A DNA stretch of 64,000 nucleotides from an uncultured Alsobacter sp. (GTDB lineage: Bacteria; Pseudomonadota; Alphaproteobacteria; Rhizobiales; Beijerinckiaceae), in contig NZ_CAMFHB010000007.1 in NCBI RefSeq assembly GCF_945952055.1, positions 117,785 through 181,784 of the forward strand. Reading direction: 5' to 3'. The translations under genes and the position numbers were made by a program. The first letter of the stretch is position 1, and the number at the start of each line of letters is the position of its first letter. The notes under the pieces are model-generated. The model searched no databases. It had not been told where the DNA came from and worked only from the letters and a program-made list of their open reading frames with translations. Positions 41,688-50,807 of this stretch are shown in pieces.

Positions 41688-44066
41688 ATGTTCCTCAAGG
41701 ACCTGACCATCGCCCCCACCCGGATCGCCGGCCTCCTCGATGCCGCCGAGGCCGCGGCGCGGGCCCTCCCGCCCGCGTTCCCCCTGTCGGCCACCGTCGC
41801 GGTGAACCCCTTCCTGGGCCAGTCGGGCGACGACCTCGCCACGACCTCCGCCCGGCTCACCCGGGTGGCGGGCATCAGGCTCACCCGCGCCCGGAAGGAC
41901 CATGCGGCGCAGCTCGCCGCCGGCACGGTGAGCGACGAGGATCTCGCCGGCGCGCTCGAGGCCAGCCCGTCGCCGCTGAAGCCGCGAGACACCACCGCCC
42001 TCAAGGCCAGGCTGCGCACCGAGCGGGAGCTGCCGCAGGCGCTGCCGACGGTGGCGCACCTCGCCGCCACCGAGACGGGCATCGACTGGCCCGCGGTGAT
42101 CGAGCGGACGATCGGCCTGTGGGCCGCCGGCCACTTCGACCGGGGCCAGGCGCTGTGGTCGCCGGCGCCGGGCAAGACCGCCTTCGCGGCATGGCGCGAT
42201 TGGGCGACCCATGACCTGACGCCCGAGATCGCGGGGCTCAAGGGTTTCTGCGCCCATGTCAGCGCCGCGCCCGACACCGCGGAGCGGGCCATCCTGCGCG
42301 CCGCCGACCGGCTCGGCATCGGCGAGGCCGCGGCGAACACCGCCTTCCACCGGCTGCTGATGGATCTCGGCGGCTGGGCCCAGCACGCCCGCTGGCTCCT
42401 GTGGCAGGCCGAACTCGGCGGCGAGACCGACAGCACCGTGACCGACCTGCTGGCGATCCGGCTGGTGTTCGAGGAGGCGCTCCTCGCCCATGTGCCGGGC
42501 GTGGCCGCCGCCTGGCGGCAGGTCGTCGCGGCCCACGCCGAGCCTGTCGCACCCACGGCCGACGACGTGGTCGACGCGATCCTGCAGGACGCCAGCGAGC
42601 GGGCCCACCAGCGCCGGCTGGCCGGCGCGCTCGCCGGCACCGCACCGGTGGCCGGCCGGCCCGACCTGCAGGCCGCCTTCTGCATCGACGTGCGGTCGGA
42701 GGTCTACCGGCGGGCCCTCGAGACCCTGGCGTCCGGCATCCAGACCATCGGCTTCGCAGGCTTCTTCGGCCTGCCGCTGGCGCACCGGGCCCACGGGACG
42801 GACGAGGCCGAGGCACACCTGCCCGTGCTGCTGCGGCCGACCATGATCTCCTGCAGCCATGTGGGGCCGCAGGAGGAGCAGGACGCGCGGATCGCGGCCC
42901 GGGCGAAGCGCGCCTGGGGCCGGTTCCGGCAGGCCGCCGTCTCCTCCTTCGCCTTCGTCGAGTCGGCCGGCCCGGCTTATGGCTGGAAACTGGTGCGCGA
43001 CAGCCTCGCGCTGGCGGGCGAAGCACCGGCGCCCCAGCCCAGGCCGCATTTCGAGACGACGGTTCCCGCGGAGACCAAGGCGGCCACCGCAGCCGCGGTG
43101 CTCAAGGCGATGAGCATGACCGAGGGCTTTGCCCGCCTGGTGCTGCTCCTCGGGCACGGCGCCAGGGTCACCAACAACCCGCACGCCAGCGCCTATCACT
43201 GCGGGGCCTGCGGAGGTCAGACGGGCGAGGTCTCCGCGCGCATCCTGGCCCAGCTCCTCAACGATCCCGAGACCAGGGCCGGCCTGCCGGCACACGGCAT
43301 CGACATCCCGGCGGACACCCTGTTCGTCGCCGGCCTGCACGAGACCACGACGGACACGGTGACGCTCTACGAGGACGGCGAGGCCGCCACCCATACGGCC
43401 GACATGGGCCGCGCGCGGGTCTGGCTCGACAAGGCGGCCGTCTTCACCCGGGCCGAGCGGGCCAGGCGCCTGCCGGGGTCGTCGGGAGAGACGATCACGG
43501 CGCGGGCGATCAACTGGGCCGAGACCCGGCCCGAATGGGGCCTCGCCGGCTGTGCTGCCTTCATCGCCGCTCCCCGCGGCGCGACGGCGGGCGTCGACCT
43601 CGGCGGACGGGCCTTCCTGCACAGCTACGACTGGCGTCGGGACAAGGGCTACGGCACGCTCGAGCTCATCCTCACCGCGCCCGTCGTGGTCGCCAGCTGG
43701 ATCAGCCTGCAATACTACGGCTCGTCGGTTGCGCCCGACGTGTTCGGCGGCGGCAACAAGCTCATCCACAACGTGGTCGGCGGGATCGGCGTGGTGCAGG
43801 GCAACGGCGGAAGCCTGCGGCCGGGCCTGCCCTGGCAGAGCGTGCACGACGGCGAGCGCCTGGTGCACGAGCCGATGCGGCTTTCGGTGATGATCGAGGC
43901 CCCGAAGGAGGAGATCGCCCGGATCCTCGATCGGCACCCCGCGGTGCGCGCCCTGTTCGACAATGGCTGGCTCCACCTGTTCGTGCTGGAGAACGGCCGG
44001 GTCTCCGCGCGCTACCGGAAGGGCTCCGACTGGCAGGGCCTGGACTCGCTGCAAGCAGCGGCATGA
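41688..44066 (+). CDS. dabA: Inorganic carbon transporter subunit DabA (UPF0753/DUF2309)
   Basis: A 792-residue protein with a beta-carbonic-anhydrase-like zinc site: Cys332 and Asp334 in FCIDVRSE, His490 in LLGHGARV and Cys505 in AYHCGACGG. The Cys/Asp and His/Cys spacings equal those reported for DabA of Halothiobacillus. It hydrates CO2 to bicarbonate in the cytoplasm when coupled to DabB, accumulating dissolved inorganic carbon. AGGAGACC precedes the ATG at 41688, 43 bp after dabB. In heterotrophs such a pair supplies bicarbonate for carboxylases at low CO2. Confidence 0.95.
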   Translation: MFLKDLTIAPTRIAGLLDAAEAAARALPPAFPLSATVAVNPFLGQSGDDLATTSARLTRVAGIRLTRARKDHAAQLAAGTVSDEDLAGALEASPSPLKPRDTTALKARLRTERELPQALPTVAHLAATETGIDWPAVIERTIGLWAAGHFDRGQALWSPAPGKTAFAAWRDWATHDLTPEIAGLKGFCAHVSAAPDTAERAILRAADRLGIGEAAANTAFHRLLMDLGGWAQHARWLLWQAELGGETDSTVTDLLAIRLVFEEALLAHVPGVAAAWRQVVAAHAEPVAPTADDVVDAILQDASERAHQRRLAGALAGTAPVAGRPDLQAAFCIDVRSEVYRRALETLASGIQTIGFAGFFGLPLAHRAHGTDEAEAHLPVLLRPTMISCSHVGPQEEQDARIAARAKRAWGRFRQAAVSSFAFVESAGPAYGWKLVRDSLALAGEAPAPQPRPHFETTVPAETKAATAAAVLKAMSMTEGFARLVLLLGHGARVTNNPHASAYHCGACGGQTGEVSARILAQLLNDPETRAGLPAHGIDIPADTLFVAGLHETTTDTVTLYEDGEAATHTADMGRARVWLDKAAVFTRAERARRLPGSSGETITARAINWAETRPEWGLAGCAAFIAAPRGATAGVDLGGRAFLHSYDWRRDKGYGTLELILTAPVVVASWISLQYYGSSVAPDVFGGGNKLIHNVVGGIGVVQGNGGSLRPGLPWQSVHDGERLVHEPMRLSVMIEAPKEEIARILDRHPAVRALFDNGWLHLFVLENGRVSARYRKGSDWQGLDSLQAAA

Positions 44067-44250
44067 TCGGGTGCCGGGAGGGTGTGGAGCCGGCCTCCAC
44101 CCTCCCGATGCGTGCCGCGAAGGGGGGATGCGGTTTCACGCCAGAGGCCTCCGCTCGCACCGGGATCGAGAGCACGCTGCCTTTCCGGGGAAACCCGGCC
44201 TGTTCTAGGATCGCTCCCGGCGCCGCCACAGGACGCCCCGGGAGAACGCC

Positions 44251-44694
44251 ATGAAGCTGACGAGGCTGGATCACAGCGCCCTGATCGTGCGCGACCTGGA
44301 CAGGACGCGCCATTTCTATGGCACCGTGCTCGGTCTCGAGGAGGTGCCGCGCCCCTCGAGCTTCAAGTTCGGCGGATGCTGGTTCCGCGGTCCCAATTTC
44401 GAGCTGCACTTCATCCTGGAAAAGGACACGACCTCGCCGGCCGGATGGCTCGATGCCGGACCGGGGCTGAAATCGGGCCTGGCGCACCACCTCGCCTTCG
44501 CCGTCGACGACCTGGACGAGGCGACACGGACACTGGAAAAGCACGGCGTGCCCCTGTCGGCCGGCCCCTTCCAGCGCGGCGACGGGATCGTGCAGATGTA
44601 TGTCGACGATCCCGACGGCCACTTCATCGAGCTCTTCGCCCGGGTCGACCGGCCCGACATCGCGGGCGGCGATCGCCCGGCCGTCACCCGGTGA
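44251..44694 (+). CDS. VOC-superfamily (glyoxalase-fold) protein
   Basis: A 147-residue protein with two beta-alpha-beta-beta-beta modules: LDHSALIVRDLDRTRHFYGTVLGL at the start, a metal-ligand histidine in HHLAFAVDDLDEATRTL, and the terminal VQMYVDDPDGHFIELF with the metal-binding glutamate. It may be a dioxygenase, lyase or resistance protein; the reaction cannot be specified. GGGAGAACGCC precedes the ATG. It stands alone between dabA and the convergent ugp cluster. Confidence 0.87.
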   Translation: MKLTRLDHSALIVRDLDRTRHFYGTVLGLEEVPRPSSFKFGGCWFRGPNFELHFILEKDTTSPAGWLDAGPGLKSGLAHHLAFAVDDLDEATRTLEKHGVPLSAGPFQRGDGIVQMYVDDPDGHFIELFARVDRPDIAGGDRPAVTR

Positions 44695-44725
44695 CGGGCC
44701 GGCCGTGACGCTCAGCCGGTGAGGT

Positions 44726-45472
44726 TCATCCCCTCGCCGCCTTGGCCTTCTGCAGCCGGAGCGCCAGGTCGGGCCGGTCACTGGTGATCTGGGCGATGGG
44801 CTGGTCGAGCCAATGGTCCAGGTCGCGCACCGTGTTCGGCACCCACACGCCCAGCCGGTCGCTGCCCACGATCCCGACGGCGCGGTCGAGCACCAGTCCC
44901 AGCAGCGATTGCTCGACGGCGATGATGCAGCCCAGATCCACGAAACGCCGAAGCGTCCGGTCGAGACCGCCGAAGGCCTCGCAGGAGCGGCGGTCCACCG
45001 AGGCGAGGCGGCGCCAGTCGGGCGCCTTGCCGCGGATCTCTTCCAGCACCTCCGGAACGAAGCAGGTGAGCACCACGCGCGACGCCATCCCGCGGGCCTC
45101 GACCAGGCGGATCACCTTGTCGATGGCCCCGGGATAGGGGCTGCCGGTCGCGTCCATCTTGAACTCGATCTCGAGCTCGATGCCGGTGGGCGCGAACACG
45201 TCGAGCACCTCGTCCAGGGTCGGGATCGTCTCGTCCAGCGTGTCGAGGAGCTTCACGCGGCGCAGGGCCTCCCGGCTCATGCGGCCCAGCGCCCCCTTGT
45301 GGTCGGTCGTGCGCTCGAGCAGCGGATCGTGGATGACCATCAGCTCGCCGTCGCTGGACAGGTGGACGTCGAGCTCGACGGCCTGCACGCCCAGCTCGCA
45401 GACGTTGCGGAAGCCGCCGAGGCTGTTCTCCGCCCAGATGTTGCGTGCGCCGCGATGTCCGATGATCCGCAT
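44726..45472 (-). CDS. ugpQ: Glycerophosphodiester phosphodiesterase
   Basis: A 248-residue cytoplasmic GDPD enzyme. It has IGHRGARN with ENSLGGF at the N-terminus, ELDVHLSSDGELMVIHD with the metal and catalytic residues, and ELEIEFKMD. It cleaves glycerophosphodiesters to glycerol-3-phosphate and an alcohol. It is the last gene of a ugpB-ugpA-ugpE-ugpQ transcript, consistent with hydrolysis of imported substrate. There is no signal peptide. Confidence 0.93.
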   Translation of the reverse strand: MRIIGHRGARNIWAENSLGGFRNVCELGVQAVELDVHLSSDGELMVIHDPLLERTTDHKGALGRMSREALRRVKLLDTLDETIPTLDEVLDVFAPTGIELEIEFKMDATGSPYPGAIDKVIRLVEARGMASRVVLTCFVPEVLEEIRGKAPDWRRLASVDRRSCEAFGGLDRTLRRFVDLGCIIAVEQSLLGLVLDRAVGIVGSDRLGVWVPNTVRDLDHWLDQPIAQITSDRPDLALRLQKAKAARG

Positions 45473-45508
45473 GGGTCCAGCCCCGTCGTGTTGACTTGCC
45501 GATGATGT

Positions 45509-46399
45509 CTATTTGCCGCTGTCGACCAGTCCCTTCACGAACCACCGCTGGAGGGCGAGGATTACGATGATGGGCGGCAGCATGGTGAGGAAGGCCGCGT
45601 TCATGAGCAGGTGCCAGGTCGGCAGCGAGTCGCTCTGCGGCATCAGCTTCTTGAGGCCGATCACGGCCGTCGCCATGCTCTGGTCCGTGGTCAGCAGGAG
45701 AGGCCAGAGATACTGGTTCCAGCCGAGCAGGAAGAGGATGATCGCCAGCGCCACGAAGTTCGAGCGCGACAGCGGCAGCAGGATCAGCCGGAAGAACTGC
45801 ATGGGGGTGGCCCCGTCGATCCGGGCCGCCTCGCACAGTTCGTCGGGCACGGTCAGGAAGAACTGCCGGAACAGGAAGGTCGCCGTGGCCGAGGCGATGA
45901 GCGGCAGGATCAGCCCCGGATAGGTGTTCACCATGTTCCAGTCGAGGTCGACCAGCGCCGTGATGCCGAGCCATTGCCCGACGAGGTTGAGCGGCAGGGC
46001 GACGTTGGCCGCCGACTCGTAGGTGGGCACGATGCGCACCTCGATGGGCAGCATCAGCGACATGAACACGAGCCAGAACGCCGCGATCCGGAACGGGAAG
46101 CGGAAGTAGGTGACGGCGAAGGCCGCGATGACGGAAACGCTCAGCTTGCCCACCGCGATGCCGACGGCGACGATGAAGGAGTTGAGCAGCAGCCGCCCGA
46201 AATCGGCGTTGGCGAAGACCGTCCGGACATTGGCGAAGAACTGGTTGCTGGGCAGCCACGAGATGGGCACCCGCATGATCTCCTGCTGCGACATCGACCC
46301 CGTGACGATGACGAAGTAGATCGGCAGGCACACCAGCAGCGCGCCCGCGAGCAGGATCAGGTGACAGACGGCGTCGAGGATGGGCGTGCGCTCGTTCAT
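45509..46399 (-). CDS. ugpE: ABC transporter permease, UgpE type
   Basis: A 296-residue MalG-type permease with six helices and the cytoplasmic EAA loop ELCEAARIDGATPMQFFRLILLPLSR. It partners UgpA to import glycerol-3-phosphate or glycerophosphodiesters. It starts six bases after ugpA. The closing WFVKGLVDSGK is typical of the family. The assignment to the Ugp system rests on the ugpQ and ugpB neighbours. Confidence 0.92.
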   Translation of the reverse strand: MNERTPILDAVCHLILLAGALLVCLPIYFVIVTGSMSQQEIMRVPISWLPSNQFFANVRTVFANADFGRLLLNSFIVAVGIAVGKLSVSVIAAFAVTYFRFPFRIAAFWLVFMSLMLPIEVRIVPTYESAANVALPLNLVGQWLGITALVDLDWNMVNTYPGLILPLIASATATFLFRQFFLTVPDELCEAARIDGATPMQFFRLILLPLSRSNFVALAIILFLLGWNQYLWPLLLTTDQSMATAVIGLKKLMPQSDSLPTWHLLMNAAFLTMLPPIIVILALQRWFVKGLVDSGK

Positions 46400-46405
46400 G
46401 GCCGC

Positions 46406-47398
46406 CTACACGCTGTAGTTCACGCGCCGTTCGACGAACTTGAACTGCGCATAGGTGAGCGCCAGCGCCAGGATCATCAGGACGACGGACTGGGCGGCCG
46501 AGGCGCCGAGATCGAGCGTGACGAAGCCGTCGAGATAGACCTTGTAGACGAGGATCGACGTCGCGCCCGCGGGGCCACCCCGAGTGGTGGCGTCCACGAT
46601 GGCGAAGGTCTCGAAGAGCCCGTAGACGAAGTTGATCACCACCAGGAAGAACAGGGTGGGCGCGACCATCGGGATCTGGATCCTGAGGAAGCGCTGGATC
46701 GGTCCCGCGCCGTCCATGTAGGCGGACTCCAGGATCGAGTGCGGGACGGAGAGCAGGGCGGCGACGAGGAAGATGTAGTTGTAGCAGATGTGCTTCCACG
46801 ACGCGGCCATGACGATCAGCGCCAGGGCGTGGCCGGAGGTCTTCGTCGGGTCCCAGTCGAAACCCGTGGCCTGCAGCATCTGCGCGACCGGACCGACCCG
46901 CGGGTTGAACAGGAAGGCCAGCATGATGCCCGCGATCGCCGGCGCGATGGCGTAGGGCAGCAGCAGGATGGTGCGGTAGGCGCCACGCCCACGGGCGATG
47001 TGGTTGGTGGCGAAGGCCAGCACCAGCGCCACGGACAGCGTCAGCGCGTTCTGGGCCAGCGTGAAGACCACCGTCACCTGCAGCGACGCCCAGTAGACAC
47101 CGCTCTGGAACAGCTCGCGGAAATTCTGGAAGCCGACCCACTGCGTCGTGGCCCCGAAGGGGTCCGTCAGTTGGAAGGCCTGGATGAGGGCGCGGACGGA
47201 GGGAATGAAGAAGAACAGCAGCAGGACGAACATCTGCGGCGCGAGCAGCAGGTAGGCGACGCCCTTGTCGCGGAAATGGGCGCGCTTCAGCCCGCTCTCG
47301 GCCTCGCCGTCGAGGCGCCGGCCGACGAGCGGCAGGCGGAGACGCCGCGCGCCCCCGCCCGCCGCCGCGATGGCTTCGGTGCTACTGCTTGCTCGCAT
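46406..47398 (-). CDS. ugpA: ABC transporter permease, UgpA type
   Basis: A 330-residue MalF-type permease: an N-terminal basic segment, the helix GVAYLLLAPQMFVLLLFFFIP, and the EAA loop ILESAYMDGAGPIQRFLRIQIPM. It forms the membrane channel with UgpE. It overlaps the ugpB stop by 17 bp, indicating translational coupling. The N-terminus is somewhat longer than in E. coli, so the true start could lie a little downstream. Confidence 0.92.
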   Translation of the reverse strand: MRASSSTEAIAAAGGGARRLRLPLVGRRLDGEAESGLKRAHFRDKGVAYLLLAPQMFVLLLFFFIPSVRALIQAFQLTDPFGATTQWVGFQNFRELFQSGVYWASLQVTVVFTLAQNALTLSVALVLAFATNHIARGRGAYRTILLLPYAIAPAIAGIMLAFLFNPRVGPVAQMLQATGFDWDPTKTSGHALALIVMAASWKHICYNYIFLVAALLSVPHSILESAYMDGAGPIQRFLRIQIPMVAPTLFFLVVINFVYGLFETFAIVDATTRGGPAGATSILVYKVYLDGFVTLDLGASAAQSVVLMILALALTYAQFKFVERRVNYSV

Positions 47399-48695
47399 TG
47401 AGCTGCTCGAAGCGGCGCAGGCCCTGGTTGCCGCGGGTGACCGCGTCGTCGAGCGCCTGCTGCACCGGCTTTTTGCCGAGGAAGGCGGCCGAGACCTCCT
47501 CCATGATCGACACGTTGATCTGGTTGGAGTTGCCCACCCGGAACCCGGCCGAGTTCTCGGACGGCGTGCCGCGCATGAGCTGCGTGACCGCGATCTCGCG
47601 GGTCGGGTTCTTCTCGTAATAGCCCTGCGCCTTGGCCATGTCGTAGGCCGTCGTGGTCACCGGCACGTAGCCCGTGGCCTGGTGCCACCAGACCTGCGTC
47701 TCGGGCTGCGAAATGAAGTTGTAGAAGGCGGCGACCGCCTTGTACTTCTCGGGTGTCTGGCCCTTGATGGTCCACAGCGCGGCGCCGCCGATGACGCTGT
47801 TCTTCGGGGTGACGCCCTGCTCGTAGGGGATGCCCTGCGCGCTCCAGTCGAACTTGGCGGCGGCGATGATGGCGGCGTGCGTTGCCGTCGAGGCGATGAT
47901 CGTGGAGCACTCGCCCGAGGTGAACAGCTGCACCGGGATGATGCCCTGGCCGGCGATCTGCATGACGCCCGAGCCGATGAGGCGCTTCATGCGCTCCACC
48001 TGGTCGACGAGCTTGCCCTTGTTGAAGACGAAGGTCGCGTCCAGCCCGTCGAGCCCGTTGCGCCGCGTGGCGTAGGGGATGTCGTTCACGGCGCTGTGGT
48101 TTTCCAGGAAGCTCCACTCATAGTCGCCCGGCAGCACCATGGCGCACTTGGAGACGCCCTTCTCCTTGATGGCGTTGAGCTGCGGCTCCAGCTCCTGCCA
48201 GGTGGCGCCGGGCTTGTTGAAGCCGGCCGCCTTGAAGTGATCCTTGTTGTAGAAAAGGATCGGCGTGGAGGAGTTGAACGGCATCGCCTGCATCTTGCCG
48301 TTCATGGAGAAGTGGTTCGCCACCGGCTTGATGAACTTCGTCCAGTCCACCGTGTAGCCCTGCTCGCGCATCAGCTCGTCGGTGGGGACGATCGCGCCGG
48401 AATTGACCATGGTCAGCATCGAGCGCTCGTTGGACTGCACGATCTCGGGCGCGCGCTTGGCGCGGTAGGCGGCGATCATGCCGTTCAGCACCTCGTCGTA
48501 GGTCCCCTTGAAGGTGGACTTCACGACGTAGTCCTTCTGCGAGTCGTTGAATTTCTTGACGAGCTCGTCGACGCGCTCCCCGAGCGCCCCGCCCATGGCA
48601 TGCCACAGCTCGATTTCCGTGGCGGCCAGAGCAGGTGAAAGACCCGCCATGACCAAGGCGCTGGCACCGGCAAGCGCACGAAAGACCGTTCGCAT
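47382..48695 (-). CDS. ugpB: sn-glycerol-3-phosphate-type ABC substrate-binding protein
   Basis: A 437-residue periplasmic protein with signal peptide VFRALAGASALVMAGLSPALA. The mature start TEIELWHAMGGALGERVDELV is the UgpB pattern, followed by FKGTYDEVLNGMIAAYRA and NSSTPILFYNKDHF. It binds glycerol-3-phosphate or glycerophosphodiesters. A strong AGGGAGGA site precedes the ATG. An operator-like sequence shared with the HAD/SorC transcript lies 25 bp upstream of the start. The cognate ATPase gene ugpC is not in this cluster. Confidence 0.93.
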   Translation of the reverse strand: MRTVFRALAGASALVMAGLSPALAATEIELWHAMGGALGERVDELVKKFNDSQKDYVVKSTFKGTYDEVLNGMIAAYRAKRAPEIVQSNERSMLTMVNSGAIVPTDELMREQGYTVDWTKFIKPVANHFSMNGKMQAMPFNSSTPILFYNKDHFKAAGFNKPGATWQELEPQLNAIKEKGVSKCAMVLPGDYEWSFLENHSAVNDIPYATRRNGLDGLDATFVFNKGKLVDQVERMKRLIGSGVMQIAGQGIIPVQLFTSGECSTIIASTATHAAIIAAAKFDWSAQGIPYEQGVTPKNSVIGGAALWTIKGQTPEKYKAVAAFYNFISQPETQVWWHQATGYVPVTTTAYDMAKAQGYYEKNPTREIAVTQLMRGTPSENSAGFRVGNSNQINVSIMEEVSAAFLGKKPVQQALDDAVTRGNQGLRRFEQLNASKQ

Positions 48696-48720
48696 CGTAT
48701 CCTCCCTCGATCGGTTATGG

Positions 48721-48753
48721 CGAGCATATGCTCATTTGTAGAGCAGATGATCC
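48721..48753 (-). promoter_or_regulatory. Operator-like element upstream of ugpB
   Basis: The sequence at 48721-48753 matches 50483-50514 in most positions: CGAGCAT-TGCTCA, then TAGAGCA, then ATCATCC or GATGATCC. On the minus strand each contains TGCTCTA followed by TGAGCA and ATGCTCG. Both lie just upstream of start codons, so both promoters are probably controlled by the SorC-type regulator encoded nearby. Confidence 0.72.
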
Positions 48754-48836
48754 CATGACCGCGTTCGTTATGTCAAGGATGGACGACGGTTCGATGACAG
48801 GCCGGACCCTGCGGGCCGACAAGCTGGAGCGGAGCT

Positions 48837-49784
48837 TCACGCCGCGAGCAGAGCCCGGGCCGTCTCCTCGTCCGTGATCAGGCCGTTGATGATCCGGCCC
48901 TTGAGGGCGGCGCGCATGGCGGCCACCTTGGGTTCGCCATAGGCGACGCAGATGCGTGGCCGGGAACTCCCCGGCTCGGGGGGAACGCTGGTCACCCGCA
49001 GGTTGGTTCCACGGTCGAGGAACTGGCCGTCCGCATCGAACACCCACCCCGTGACCTCGCCGACGCCGCCGAGCCGGACGAGCTCCACCAGCTCCGCGCG
49101 GCTCATGAACCCGTCGCGGTGGAGCACCGCGTCGTCGCCGATCTGGCTCATGCCCATGAGCCAGACGTCCGCCTCGCCCGCGATGGCGCGAATGCGACGA
49201 ACGGACTCGATTTCCAGGAGCTGCGAGCGCTCTTCGGCACTGGAGACAAACAGCGGCAGGGGCATGGGGAAATGCTGCGCCCGGGTGATCTCGGCGAGCT
49301 TGACGAGCGTGTCATAGGGGCTTGCGGAGCCGTCCGGCGAGATGGTCCCGACCAGGGAGACGAGCCGGTGGAGCGGGCAGGACATGCGCGGGACGCGCTC
49401 GATGCTGCTGCGCATGGCCCGGCCCGTGCCGAGCGCCATGACGAGCGACTTGCGCGCCCGCAGCCAGCGCTCGATGAGGAGGCCGCCCAGCGATGCCACC
49501 CCGACCGCCGCCGTGTCCCCGGAGCCGTCGGAGGGCGCCACGTCGCAGTGCAGCAGCTCGAAGCGGTCGCGCAGGCGGGCCGCCAAATCCATGCACTGCG
49601 CGATCGGGTGGTTCATCTGGAAGCTGATCAGCCCCTCGGACCGGCACAGCGACACCAGGCGCTGCGCCGAGGGACGGGAGATGTTCAGGATCTGGGCGAT
49701 GTCGTCCTGGGTCCGGCCGGCGATGTAGTAGAGCCAGCCGGCGCGTGCGGCGTCGTCCAGGCGGCTGTTGTCGCCCTCCGCCAC
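48837..49784 (-). CDS. SorC/DeoR-type sugar-binding transcriptional regulator
   Basis: A 315-residue protein: an N-terminal helix-turn-helix (RAGWLYYIAGRTQDDIAQILNISRPSAQRLVSL) and a SorC-type effector domain with MALGTGRAMRSSIERVP and GEADVWLMGMSQIG. Such regulators bind phosphorylated sugars or polyols. The GTG at 49784 has GAGG upstream and lies seven bases after the HAD stop codon, so the two genes are co-transcribed. It is likely to regulate its own operon and ugp through the shared operator. Confidence 0.88.
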   Translation of the reverse strand: MAEGDNSRLDDAARAGWLYYIAGRTQDDIAQILNISRPSAQRLVSLCRSEGLISFQMNHPIAQCMDLAARLRDRFELLHCDVAPSDGSGDTAAVGVASLGGLLIERWLRARKSLVMALGTGRAMRSSIERVPRMSCPLHRLVSLVGTISPDGSASPYDTLVKLAEITRAQHFPMPLPLFVSSAEERSQLLEIESVRRIRAIAGEADVWLMGMSQIGDDAVLHRDGFMSRAELVELVRLGGVGEVTGWVFDADGQFLDRGTNLRVTSVPPEPGSSRPRICVAYGEPKVAAMRAALKGRIINGLITDEETARALLAA

Positions 49785-49791
49785 GGCCGCC

Positions 49792-50466
49792 TCAGGAGGC
49801 CCGGGCCACGGGCAGCTCGTCCCACGAGCCGAGCAGCCTGTCGGCACCGGCCTCCAGCAGCGCATCGCGCTGGTCGAGGATGGCGTAGTGGCTGCCCGCG
49901 GTCAGGCCGAAGACGGTCATGCCGGCGGCCTTGCCGGCCTTAACCCCGCTGACGCTGTCCTCGATCACCAGGCAACGCCCGGGATCGGCGCCGCGCTCGC
50001 GCGCCGCGAGCAGGAACAGGTCCGGCGCGGGCTTGCCGTGCTTGACGCGCGTCGTGCTGAAGACGCGCCCATCGAACAGATCCCACAGCCCCGTCGTGCG
50101 CAGGCAATGCTCGATCCGCTCCTCGTCGCTGGACGACGCGACGCAGTAGTCGCAGTCCAAGCCCTCGACGGCCGTCCGGATGCCCGGCACGGCCTGGAGG
50201 TCCCGGGAGAAGGCCGCGAACAGGCGCTGGCGCCAGTCCCGGGCGAACCCCTCGCCCGCCGGCCGGCCCGTCAGGCGCTCGTAGTCCTCCAGCACCGCGG
50301 TGGCGGGCCGGCCGAGATAGCGCTTGATGACGAAGGGCACGTCGAAGGCTGGGTCGAGCGGCAGGAACATCTCGGACAGGGTCCCGCAACTGATCGTCTC
50401 GCTGTCCACGAGGACGCCGTCGCAGTCCAGGATGACGAGGTCGAAGCCAGGCAAGCGCAAGCTCAT
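49792..50466 (-). CDS. HAD-superfamily phosphatase (beta-phosphoglucomutase-like)
   Basis: A 224-residue hydrolase with motif I DLVILDCDGVLVDSE (nucleophile Asp), motif II VASSSDEE, motif III lysine in VKHGKPAPDLFL and motif IV VIEDSVSGVKAG, plus a helical cap. It dephosphorylates or isomerises a small sugar phosphate. By operon position with a SorC regulator and a shared operator with ugp, glycerol phosphate or a related polyol phosphate is possible; this is inference. Confidence 0.9.
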   Translation of the reverse strand: MSLRLPGFDLVILDCDGVLVDSETISCGTLSEMFLPLDPAFDVPFVIKRYLGRPATAVLEDYERLTGRPAGEGFARDWRQRLFAAFSRDLQAVPGIRTAVEGLDCDYCVASSSDEERIEHCLRTTGLWDLFDGRVFSTTRVKHGKPAPDLFLLAARERGADPGRCLVIEDSVSGVKAGKAAGMTVFGLTAGSHYAILDQRDALLEAGADRLLGSWDELPVARAS

Positions 50467-50482
50467 GCGTTCAGGGACAATC

Positions 50483-50514
50483 CGAGCATCTGCTCACCGA
50501 TAGAGCAATCATCC
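50483..50514 (-). promoter_or_regulatory. Operator-like element upstream of the HAD/SorC pair
   Basis: This is the second copy of the TGCTCTA...TGAGCA...ATGCTCG element (compare 48721-48753). It begins 16 bases before the HAD start codon. Confidence 0.72.
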
Positions 50515-50628
50515 GATTTTTGTCAATGCGGCGCCGGAGCGGTTCGGATTGTCGATCTCTGCCGCTCTCGTGCTGAGACGCTGAGAATGAGGTGTCGGTG
50601 CCGCTTTGCAAACGACCTTTCCATCCAG

Positions 50629-50729
50629 TCCGCGACCACCTCTCCGCCGTCCTGCCCGGGCCCGGCCCGGGCATCCACGACTTTGCCGGGGCCACTCTCA
50701 CGTCGTGGATGGCCGGGCCAAGCCCGGCC
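50629..50729. repeat. 101-bp dispersed palindromic repeat, copy 2
   Basis: The gapless counterpart of 6702-6802, in the same orientation. It occupies most of the gene-free stretch 50515-50807 between the HAD operon and the ydcF-like gene. Confidence 0.85.
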
Positions 50730-50807
50730 AGGATACCGAGATGGACGTGCAAGCTGGACCGCCGGAGGCGTCGCGAACTCGTAACCGCAGAGTAGCAGAG
50801 TGCTGCG

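Noticed and set aside
40076..44054. Open frames of 800-870 codons on the minus strand opposite dabB and dabA
   Set aside because: No signature motifs and biased composition. The plus strand holds well-defined DabB and DabA.
45611..48638. Long plus-strand frames opposite ugpE, ugpA and ugpB
   Set aside because: Antisense shadows; the minus strand shows typical ABC transporter features and ribosome sites.
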